Shown here piece by piece: positions 46,092 to 55,148 of a stretch of 64,000 nucleotides of DNA (position 1 is its first letter; the number at the start of each line of letters is the position of its first letter). The notes under the pieces were generated by a model. The model did not search any database. It saw only the letters and a list, made by a program, of their open reading frames with translations, and was not told the DNA's origin. The translations under genes and the position numbers were made by a program. The stretch lies in NCBI GenBank assembly GCA_003339415.1, contig PDHQ01000004.1:432207-496206 (forward strand), read 5' to 3'. The DNA is from Ophiocordyceps camponoti-saundersi (nom. inval.). Lineage: Eukaryota > Ascomycota > Sordariomycetes > Hypocreales > Ophiocordycipitaceae.

Positions 46092-47627
46092 ATGAAGCTG
46101 ACAATCGTCCTCGCCCTGGCCGTCGCCTCTCAAGCGGCTGAAGCCGACTGTCGAAAGTCAGAAGCCAAGGCCGGCATCCGCTGGGGACCGTGTCCGGCAG
46201 ATTACGCCCCCGACTTCGAGTGCGGTAAACTCCTGGTGCCGATCAACTACGACAACGCGAGCTCGGAACAGTTCAACATCAGCATGCTGAGGCTGCCGTG
46301 CGTCGACAACGGAACCTCAACCTGCCAGGGCAACCTCTTCTTCAACTTTGGCGGACCGGGTGATTCGACCATGGACACGATAAGTAAAGACCTCTTTAAC
46401 GTCACCAGCGAGAAGCTCAGGAAGGGCTTCAGCATCATTGGACCGGATATGCGCGGCGTGGGACAGAGTCATGCCGTCAAGTGCGACGAGGAGCTTCTCG
46501 ACAGGAGAGTCTCACTGAACGTGACGAACAATCAAGAGCTTGAGGAGCTGGCTGCGTATAACAGAGAGTTGGGAGAGTCTTGTGCGAACATGACGGGGCC
46601 GCTGTTCTATCATGTGGACACGATTTCTGCGGCACAGGATTTGGAGCAGATCAGACAGGTTCGTGAAAAGCTATTGACATACTTGATAAGGGGCAACGGA
46701 AACTGACGATAACAGGCTCTCGGAGATGATGAAAAGTTCAACTACTACGGCGTCTCATACGGAACCCAGCTCGGAAGCCAATATGCCGCCCTCTTCCCGG
46801 ACAAGGTCGGCCGCATGGTCCTCGACGGCAACCTGGTGCATTCGCAGGACATTGCGTCAGACGCCATGATGTCCGAGGCAGCGACCTTTGAGAACTCTTT
46901 CAACCGCGTCGTCGACTGGTGTAAGAACTCGACCGAGTGCGCCCTGCACGGCGAGGACATGGCCGCCATCTTCGACGCACTCTTCGACGAGAGCCTCGTA
47001 AAGCCGCTTGCCGCTCCGGGTTGTCAGCAGTCCAAGAAATGCCGGGAAAACGTGACGAGCGACGAGCTGTTGGACAGCCTTCAAGGTTCTCTGTTTTCTG
47101 GACGGGAGGGATGGCCAAAGCTGTCGCAGGGCATCAAAGAAGCTCGCGATGGAAACGCCACTTTACTGTCCGCAACTATGCCCGATGACTCGGATCGAAG
47201 CTTACAGGCAAGCTTCTTGGCCGTCACCTGTCTGGATGGTTTCGGCATCGACTTGGAATCAGCGAAGCGCATGGCGATCCCCCGCCTCCTCGCTGCGCGG
47301 TCGTTGATGCCGCACTCGCGTGGCTCCGGCGGTATAACGATAGAGCAGCTGCAGTGCATGGAGTGGCCGGCGCCGGTGACGAACCCGATACAGAAGCTCA
47401 AGGTGAGGGCGTTCATGCCGCCCGTGCTGCTGGTGAATGCGCTTCACGATGCGTCTACCAGCGTCATGTGGGCCGTCGAGATGAGGGAGCAGATTCCGTC
47501 GGCCATCAACGTCTTTCGAGACGGGGATGGACATGGGAGTTATATAGGGGGGGAGACGCAGGATGTTATGGATAGGTTCTTGCTGGGGGAAGAGACGCCG
47601 GAGGACTTGACAGTTCTAAAGACGTGA
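46092..47627 (+). CDS. Secreted S33/TAP-like serine hydrolase
   Basis: Exons 46092-46658 and 46716-47627, 492 residues. The signal peptide spans about residues 1-16 (MKLTIVLALAVASQAA). The alpha/beta-hydrolase fold shows the oxyanion stretch LFFNFGGPGDS, the nucleophile elbow YYGVSYGTQLGS (Ser203), the acid in LLVNALHDASTS (Asp434) and the base in GDGHGSYIGG (His462). The C-terminal part matches the TAP-like domain of tripeptidyl aminopeptidases and related proline iminopeptidases. Several N-glycosylation sequons and about ten Cys fit an extracellular enzyme. It probably trims peptides from the N-terminus outside the cell. The intron (GTTCGT...AACAG) has a CTGAC branch site. Confidence 0.87.
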
Positions 47628-47853
47628 TGAGGAGAGAGGTTTGAAGAGAACGAAGGAGAAGAATGGGTGGACCAAGTACTGTATAGGATCGTTACTCTGT
47701 AGTTGCCTAGACGCCATAGCATCGCCAAGTCGTTCCCGATGGTGAGAAGTTAAGCAAGTAAGTCGGTTCTAAGACGAGAGGCGGATCTGTATATATCAAC
47801 CTCCAGATGTCATTACGAAGGCATATTGCCTGCCTATACGTGTACACACGATT

Positions 47854-48343
47854 CTACTTGATGCCGCATTCAGACAGCGGCACAGACTGAGCATCCGCAT
47901 CAATGTGACCAAACTGCACCCCATTCCCGTCAGTCAGAGCGTTCATGGCGCCCAAGCCGATGTTGAACCCCCCGTTGTAAGCGGCGTCGACGGCCAAGAC
48001 ACGGATGCTCCTCCCGCCGTAGGACAGCCTGTAGCAGGTGCCGCACTGGGGAGAGTTGTAGGTGATGCCCTGAAGTCCACCGATGTAGGGGAAAGCCGGG
48101 ATCTGGCCTTGGGTCTGCCAATGGTATCGGGTCATGAGACCGTTTTGTCCGTCGGAGCAGGAGATTTTGGTCAGGGATCGGGAGGGGTCATCGTAGCCGT
48201 TGTCGTAAGAGACTGTTCGTTTTGTTAGCAAGCCTGATGACTGGGGACATGTACGTATGCAGCATGAGCTTTTACATACCGTATCTAGCCGAGGCTGATG
48301 AGAGGAGGAGAAGTTGAGAGAAGAAGAAGCCGGTGAGATGCAT
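47854..48343 (-). CDS. Cerato-platanin
   Basis: Exons 48343-48280 and 48212-47854, 140 residues. The signal peptide (MHLTGFFFSQLLLLSSASA) is followed by the mature start VSYDNGYDDPSRSLTKISCS, then FPYIGGLQGITYNSPQCGTC and LGAMNALTDGNG. Four Cys form the two conserved disulfides and the chain ends SECGIK. Cerato-platanins are small double-psi-beta-barrel secreted proteins that bind chitin oligomers, self-assemble at surfaces and trigger defence in hosts. The size is typical for the family. The intron splits the first codon of the mature chain. Confidence 0.95.
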
Positions 48344-49150
48344 TCTGTCTGACTTGTGTATACAGGTTAGTTTTGTCTCACTTGAGGAGGACCTCGTTGG
48401 GCAGAGAAGAAGGGGGTGTGAAGAAGGGAGCGAGTGTTATATAGGTATATAGAAGTCCGATATAGTCCGTATATACGGATAGTATGCATATACATATATA
48501 GAACTCAGACAGAGACTTATGTATTTAGATACTAGGTGGTAGTTGCAGAAGAAAATCGTCCGAGGAGCGAATACGAAGTTGGGACATTGTCATGTGGAAC
48601 GGGGGGGGGGGGGGTTGGTTCAGATCAACGATTGGTGCCCGCTTCCCCCCCTCCCAAGACACTTTGATGATGATGATGATGGTGATGATGGTGAAGTTTC
48701 AAGGCCAAACATGTCCTTTTTCGACGCCACGAGGGTTGTCTATTCTTCCAGTTGGGCAGTTTCCATTCCTCACATGAGAGACGATAGACGGACGAGGCTG
48801 GGGAACCCTACATTGGCTTTGCGTTTCTAATCAATCAGCCAGCCTTTTTTCCATGACTACCTACGAGAATGTAATCCATAATTTCCCCCCCCGCCGGTTC
48901 GTGTTGCACAACTTGAGCTGTCAGTTTTCCCCGTCTGGCGCGGAGAGAGAAGAAGTTTCCGAAGTCGGGGAGGATTCCGTCGTTTCTTTGTTTCCTTGTC
49001 TCGTTTCCTTGTCCGTCGTATTCATTAGCAGACGGAAACTGGCATCTTCTTCTTGGAGGTGTCGTGTCATGATGACTGTATCCTTCGTCGGATGCCTGCC
49101 TAAACCTACCTACCTACCCCTTATCGACATACATCCATCCGCTGCTCGTT
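48344..49150. other. Intergenic, 807 bases
   Basis: TATA-like ATATAGGTATATAG near 48438-48450 belongs to the cerato-platanin promoter. A G run at 48600-48614 and (GAT)n at 48666-48691 follow. No gene was seen; the plus-strand frame 48853-49608 is an antisense shadow of the next gene. Confidence 0.55.
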
Positions 49151-50296
49151 TCACAGAGCACGGTAAATGGCTCTCCCGTAGGCCTCTGCTCGATCACTCG
49201 GGCCCATGGCATCCGCCACCTTATTCATCGTGTAGGCAACCGTCATACGCCTATCGAGGTCGATGGCGACGAAAGAGCCTCCCGTCCCTTGCCAGAAGTA
49301 AACTCTACCCTTGGGCAAGAAAGGTTGCAAGACGGAAGGGGTCAAGGCAAAGCCGATGCCCCAGCGAATGGGACATCGGAAGACCCGATCAATGCCGCTC
49401 GACTGCTCCTCGCCTATCAGGTCGATCGTCTTCTCCGAGAGCAAGCGTTTGCCGTCAACCTCGCCGCCGAGCGCCACGGCAGAGAGGATTCGGACGAGAG
49501 AGCGAGCGTTGCCGTGACCATTGGACGAGCCTATCTCGGCATTCCTCCAACCGGCTGTGTTGGCAAAGTAACTGTCCGCAGGAGGGTTCCAAAACGCCTT
49601 GCGCATGAGAGATTCCGATGCCTGTGTTGAGAAGTCGGGCCATGATTTCGGTGGCACGATATCCGTCACTCGATCCCAGTCTTTCTCGGCCGCGCCGATC
49701 TGGAAGTCAGCCTCGAGGGGAGCCGAGATCTCGTCGGCGACAAACTCCTTCAACGTCTTGCCCGTTACGCGACGTATCAACTCTCCCAGGATGAAACCGT
49801 ACGTGTAGACTTGATAGCCTGATGCCGTTCCGGGCTTCCACCAGGGGGCCTGGGACAGCAGTCTTGCGACGCATCTATCAAAGTCGTACAGATCCTCCAC
49901 GACCAACTCATCGTCGAAGCCGGCGAGGCCGGAAGTGTGAGACAGTACATGACGGATGAGAATGTCTTCCTTTCCATTGCATGCAAATTCTGGCCAATAC
50001 TTGGACACTTTGTCGTCCAAGTCTATAAGACCTCGATCGACGAGCATCAAAAAGGCGAGACCCACAACCGTCTTGGTGCAGGAGAAGACGTTGACGATGG
50101 TATCTCGCTGCCACGGGACGCTTCTGCTTCGGTCCATGTAGCCGGCCCATAGGTCGACGACGAGTTTCCCGTCCAGATTCACCGCGATCGACGCTCCCAC
50201 TTCCTCACCCGACTCGACCTTCTTTTCCAGTAGACGCCGGACCTCTTCGAACCTGGCATCGCACGTTCCGGACGCTTTGGCCATGACGACGGACAA
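49151..50296 (-). CDS. Class C beta-lactamase-fold serine hydrolase (EstB/LovD-like)
   Basis: A single 381-residue exon without signal peptide. The nucleophile motif SxxK is FSCTKT (Ser72, Lys75). The Tyr motif is in SGYQVYTYGFILGELI, and the third motif is replaced by FWQGTGGSFVAIDLD, whose GTGG resembles the KTG/HxG strand. ILIRHVLSHTSGLAGF is the family hallmark. The fold serves as esterase, transesterase (as LovD in polyketide side-chain transfer) or D-amidase; the substrate cannot be told from the sequence. An in-frame Met at residue 5 (MAKASGT) may be the real start. A cytosolic location is likely, unlike its neighbours. Confidence 0.9.
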   Translation of the reverse strand: MSVVMAKASGTCDARFEEVRRLLEKKVESGEEVGASIAVNLDGKLVVDLWAGYMDRSRSVPWQRDTIVNVFSCTKTVVGLAFLMLVDRGLIDLDDKVSKYWPEFACNGKEDILIRHVLSHTSGLAGFDDELVVEDLYDFDRCVARLLSQAPWWKPGTASGYQVYTYGFILGELIRRVTGKTLKEFVADEISAPLEADFQIGAAEKDWDRVTDIVPPKSWPDFSTQASESLMRKAFWNPPADSYFANTAGWRNAEIGSSNGHGNARSLVRILSAVALGGEVDGKRLLSEKTIDLIGEEQSSGIDRVFRCPIRWGIGFALTPSVLQPFLPKGRVYFWQGTGGSFVAIDLDRRMTVAYTMNKVADAMGPSDRAEAYGRAIYRAL

Positions 50297-51649
50297 CTGA
50301 AAGGGGGATCAATGTGATGGAGAAAAGATGGGGGAGAAGGATGCGGTAAAAGGCGGAAGACGATGGACATGTATCTGGTTTAATACTTGTTGACTGACGA
50401 TGGGATACGGGATGGGAGGCGTCTTCGGTCAGAGATGGCAATGCATGCCACGTATCCTACGCTTCTCCCTACATGCATACAACTGGTGATGGATCCTGAG
50501 TCAGTCCGTCGTAACCGGGACAGTCAGACGAAGCCTCGTTCTCATGTTCGGACGCCACTGCTGTAGTCATTGCATACACGGAAGCATCCCCAGGCCAGTG
50601 AGGAGGCTGCATCGACCTTGTTCTTCCCTCCTTGGCGGTCACCTGAGGCACCAGACAGGACCAGTTGCAGCCTGACCGAGCCAGCACATTACACAACCTG
50701 CATCACCCAATCATTCAAGATGATAACCATGGAATGACAGAAGAGGAGACTGATCACAGGTTACAGCCAAAATCGAGAGCAGCCGCTGTGGCTTCCGGAG
50801 CCTTTGTGTTCCCCGGCAAGGCAAAAAAACGCACATGTCTGCTTGTCTCTGCGCATATACGGACAAGACGGACAGCTCTGATAACAAAGACGTGGTCATT
50901 GGCTTTCCTTTAAACCCCCCTCCCCTCTCTTCCCCCTTTCTACTCGATGTAGATAAGAGTAGTTAGTTGTCAGAGTTGAGAGACAAAACCCACAACCATG
51001 GCCATCGTCATACGTAAAAATGTCGTCTGTTTTACCTTGTTTAACTGGAATCTTCCTCTCTCATCTCCCTCACAGAAAAAGAAAAAAGTCTCCCAAGCAA
51101 TAATAGACTTTTCGGAGACCTCTTCTTTCCCCTCCGGCTCCGGGCCGTCCTTGGCCTAGGCTATGCGGCTTCACGCGGAAACCTTGGAGATATAAGCTTA
51201 TCCCTCCAACAACGTTGTTTTCCCCGCAATAAACTCCCTTCATCGGGAAGAGCATCGTACATGTTCAATCTCCATTCAAACTTGATTTGAATTTCCACTT
51301 CTTCCACTTCCCAAGACGCCCAGGCACAAGATCACGATGTCCTCCCCAAATCAGCCCTAGCATCAAACTCTCTCTCTCTCTCTCCTCACGGCATATCAAA
51401 AGTCAAGCATGACTTGTATCAAGGCCTGTGCGGGAACTGCTCACAGATCGAAAAAAAAAAAAGGCTCATGCTGTGTTACCAAGTCCGTCCTTGTCCACGC
51501 CCGCGACCTCCGATCTCCGACGGCAATAAGAATGCGCCTGCTTCTCCCTTCCCATATCTCTCCAGCTTCTCCTCAGCCTTCTCTTTCTCACTTCTCACAA
51601 CTCCTACAATCTCTCCCCCCCAACTCCCGTCAGATCACACGCCCCCATC
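50297..51649. other. Intergenic 1.35 kb, no gene
   Basis: Between divergent genes. (TC)n at 51367-51382 and pyrimidine-rich sequence lead into the next start codon. No frame with protein features. Confidence 0.5.
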
Positions 51650-52914
51650 ATGTTGACCCTCTTCCTGCTTCTGCCCCTGTTGGCCTCGGCGGCGAGCGTC
51701 ATCAACAGCACGGAAGGCCTCCCCCCTTGCAACGTCTCGCCGGGAAACAAGACCATCACCGCTTTCCGGCTGTACCCGGAGAACGCCTCGTTTGACCCGG
51801 CGACGTGTCGCGTGTACTTTAGGTGAGTTGGAGAGGGGAAAAGGCTTATATTTCGACCACCCTGTTGACCCGTCACTCTCTTAGCGATCTATGGAACGCC
51901 TCGATTGCCATCTGGGACCCGGTCAAGAACAAGATCGTCGGCCGTCTCACCGATAACAGGTTCACCGGCAGACCCGACCTTCATGCCAGCGGCGTCAAGG
52001 CCTTTGTGCCTTTCGACCAACTGTCTGTGCTTTACAACTCCGGAAACGCCTTCGACACCAGGGGCAAGAACATCACGGGACAGAACAACCTCCTTCGGTA
52101 TAACCTTCAGACGGGTGAAGTCCTCTGGGCCATCGACCTGTCCTTGGCGACGAACAACAGATACGGAGGCTACCAAGACATCGCCCACGACAGCGACGGC
52201 AACACCTTCGTCGGAGGCACATTCCCGCCGAGCCTGTTGCGAGTAGACTACGAGACTCAGCAGGTGACGCCCTGGTATCTGGGACCGCCCAACTCTACCC
52301 TGGTCGGAATCAACGGACTGGCCATGTGGGAGTGGACGAAGCTCCTCGCAACCTATGCCTCTGCGTATGAGGGTAGCCAGCTGGTGAGCTTCGGCCTCGA
52401 CCAACCGGGGAAGCCGACGCCGATCCCCGTCTTCCGGAACGGCACCCGGACCAGGGTCGGAAAGGACCTCGACGGCGTGACGCTTCCCCCCCGGTACGGA
52501 GAGAAGGTGGCTCTCGCGGCCGACGCCTACGCCGGCGTCGTCGTCCTGTACTCTGACGACGAGTGGAAGACGGCGCGGAAGCTGGGCGTCGTCCCCACGC
52601 AGTTCCGCGACAACGCCACGCGCGTCGTCACCGCCCTTCAGATCGGAGAGCCCATCTTCACGGTGTACGAGTTCTTCCAGGACGCCACCGTCAGGGCGCC
52701 CGGTCAGCCTGCGGGCGCCGGCAACAGGACCATGTTCCCGTTGACGGACATCACCGCCGCCGTTGACCGCTTGGTTCCGCGAGACGTTCTCCCGTCCATG
52801 AGGAAGCGACAGGTTGCCCGGTCGATGCCGAAGCGGTCCGTTCCTCCGCGCTTCATCCCGACGACGAAGAAGCGCATGGTTCCTCGACAGGCTCTCCCGT
52901 CGATGGAGATATGA
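51650..52914 (+). CDS. Secreted TRI14-like beta-propeller protein with dibasic tail
   Basis: Exons 51650-51822 and 51885-52914, 400 residues. The signal peptide (MLTLFLLLPLLASAAS) is followed by a six-bladed-propeller-like chain. Matches to the TRI14/SMP-30-like family include SDLWNASIAIWDPVKNKIVG, DNRFTGRPDLHASGVKAF, GGYQDIAHDSDGNTFVGGTF and VTPWYLGPPNSTLVGINGLA. Family members are encoded in trichothecene and other fungal clusters and as lone secreted proteins; TRI14 affects virulence but no enzymatic activity is established. No trichothecene genes are near. The last ~45 residues are unusual: basic, with MRKR, MPKR and TKKR sites and two copies of a VPRxxLPSM element. Confidence 0.78.
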
Positions 52915-53373
52915 GGGGGATCGTGACGTTGTATAGGAGACGTGGCATGAAGAAAGGGGGTTGTGTATTTGTATGTTCTATATTGGTGACGGTCGACTTG
53001 AGAGCGTATTAATCAGTTTAATGCCTTTTTTGCTTTCTCTTTCTCAGTTATTCTCAGACCTCTTTTTGCAAATAGAAAAGCATTCGGAGATGATTCCTTG
53101 TCCCTGCAAGAAAGATGATAGCAACTTACATACACGTCATACCTCTTGGCATGAAGGCATCATAGGCCAACGGGTGGATCGTTTAGGAACGGGGTAGATC
53201 GGAGTTGCCGTCGTATCTTTCTTCGACCTGACTCGCCGTTGAATTCCTTGGCACGAGGTCATTCAAGTTTGCAGGGACTAACGGCTTTGAATAACCTTGG
53301 CTGAGTTTAAAGTAGATTCACACATCAGTTGAAGAGAGAGAGACAGAGGGGGAGAGAGAGAGAGACAGAGGGG

Positions 53374-53407
<34 letters not shown>

Positions 53408-53853
53408 GAACCTTGAACCCCTGTAGAGAAACCGCTGCATCCCTGGCAAAATTTCTATTGCTGCCAGAGCGGAAGCATCACACTTCGTCTTATACGAGGT
53501 TGTCAAACCGCTTCTCTGCCTGGTACCCACTCCTTCAGGCCTCGTAACCTGGATTACCACTCGACGTTTCTGGCTAGCCTGTCAAGTAGCTGAGGAGAAG
53601 CAAAAGGGGATTGAAATTTACTGCAGTACGCAGGTGTAAGCAGGTATGAATGAGTGTGTATAAGTGGTGGATTTGCACGTCACGGTAAGCCCATATATAG
53701 ACATGTGTAGTTGAAGGATTTTCTCCCATTTAAAGAGAGAACGATCCAGTCTACCTACGTATGAACAGCCTTGATCTAGACATACGCTTCCTTCTCACGC
53801 TTGAAAAACCTCCTTGTCAGGAAACTCGCCTCGGTCGTTGGGTTTTTTGCATC
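52915..53853 (+). other. Intergenic with (GA)n, 5' of enterotoxin-like gene
   Basis: A GA-rich microsatellite lies at 53333-53405. The in-frame ATG at 53761 would add 31 residues without signal character. No separate gene was seen. Confidence 0.5.
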
Positions 53854-54792
53854 ATGTTTTCCACTTCAACCCCCTATCTCATAGCTCTTTGTCTGCTGCT
53901 TTGGCCTATGCATGGCCAGGCTGAGACTCCCACCTCTACAAACAGCTCGATGGAAACAAAACAGCAGGTTAAACGGAGCAACTTCTACCGGCGAGTGCCA
54001 GACAACGTACCCTTCCTTTACCGCGGTGACACCAGGAGCCCGCAAGAGATACAAGCGAAACGTGGCTTCCTACCGCCATCACCGCCTCAGTCATACAAGG
54101 CGTATTCCATCAGAGAGCACGCACTCGCTACCGCGGACACCGTCTACGTCTCGGCCACGTACAAGTTTGCTGTGGCTGCAGCTGATGCCAGAAGACTGCA
54201 CCAGATTACTGGAGACAGTAAAGATCTCGGCTGGGTTTACCGCATACGAGCAACGCCAAACATGATCAACATCGAGGGGACGCTTCTTCAGTACTATCAC
54301 GAGCCGGGAGAGGCCGAGTTTGCCGCCCTGGGAGGAATCAGATGGGATCAAGTCGAGGCTTACTGGAGGGTGACGGAAGAGTATGCCCGAAAGCACCCGC
54401 TGTTGACGGAGGATGACGTGCTGGGAAGCTGGGACAACGTCGAGCTGGACGAAGTCGCTGCTCTCTTCACCCGCAATCCGAACTACAGTAACCAGACATA
54501 CAGCTTGTCCACCTCCGGCAGTGGAAAGCCTGAACTCGCCGGCTTCCCACGCCACCACCGAGCACGGCAAGAAGAGCCGTGGCGACGTTTCGGCATGTCA
54601 GCGCGGGAGCACGCCATTGAATACATGGCGTCCATCGGCTTCCTGGGCGGATGGGTTCGGCAATATCCCCTGTTTCCGACCCTGGCTGTGCCGGACGAGC
54701 CGGGGACTACTCCGGACATGCCGCCGCCGTTTCTTTGGACATGGCGGGGTCGTAATCAGATGAATCGGATTTGGAAGGGTCTGTTTTCATAG
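53854..54792 (+). CDS. Heat-labile enterotoxin A-like ADP-ribosyltransferase, secreted
   Basis: 312 residues from the ATG at 53854, which places a signal peptide first (MFSTSTPYLIALCLLLWPMH); an upstream in-frame ATG at 53761 is less likely. The ADP-ribosyltransferase core resembles the enterotoxin-alpha family: Arg57 in FLYRGDTRSPQEI (NAD-binding Arg), the STS-like strand TVYVSATYKFAVA, RATPNMINIEG, and the Glu pair in EPGEAEFAALGG (Glu153 and Glu155, the ExE motif), followed by a GFPRHHRARQEEPWRRFG segment. A dibasic QVKR after the signal may be Kex2-cut. Families of such proteins are expanded in entomopathogenic Hypocreales, where some act on hosts. No B-subunit gene is adjacent. All key residues look intact. 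Confidence 0.85.
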   Translation: MFSTSTPYLIALCLLLWPMHGQAETPTSTNSSMETKQQVKRSNFYRRVPDNVPFLYRGDTRSPQEIQAKRGFLPPSPPQSYKAYSIREHALATADTVYVSATYKFAVAAADARRLHQITGDSKDLGWVYRIRATPNMINIEGTLLQYYHEPGEAEFAALGGIRWDQVEAYWRVTEEYARKHPLLTEDDVLGSWDNVELDEVAALFTRNPNYSNQTYSLSTSGSGKPELAGFPRHHRARQEEPWRRFGMSAREHAIEYMASIGFLGGWVRQYPLFPTLAVPDEPGTTPDMPPPFLWTWRGRNQMNRIWKGLFS

Positions 54793-54996
54793 CTCGTTCG
54801 AGTCGGACATGTATGTATGTATAGTCGTTAGATATAGGTGAGACGTTTCCCTCGAGCGTCACAACTACACAACGACAGGCAGCTTTGCAATATAACATGT
54901 TTTGTTCTACTCGACAGCACGAGTCTGACAAGTCTTGTCTATTTCAAGGAAACTCTTCAAAGTCTTTGCCTTCTCGTTCCTGAAGCAGATGAGTTG

Positions 54997-55038
54997 TGAC
55001 TCACTCTTTCTGATGACTGACGACATCATCATGACTCA
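54997..55038. promoter_or_regulatory. Two TGACTCA sites (Gcn4/CPC1-type)
   Basis: TGACTCA at 54997-55003 and 55032-55038 lie about 110-150 bases upstream of the next start codon. Amino-acid-starvation control is a possibility. The rest of 54793-55148 shows no gene. Confidence 0.45.
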
Positions 55039-55148
55039 ACAACCGTCAGCAACGCCTATAAGATGAGAAACCTGTCTCGCCATCGTCCAAGTTTATTGTC
55101 TTCTCCTCACTCAAACAACAATCATCCACAAAGGATTAAATACGAGAG

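Noticed and set aside
48853..49608. 251-codon plus-strand frame
   Set aside because: Overlaps the well-supported beta-lactamase-fold gene on the other strand and has no features of its own.
53761..53853. Upstream ATG extending the enterotoxin-like protein
   Set aside because: The added 31 residues would bury the signal peptide; the ATG at 53854 places it at the N-terminus.
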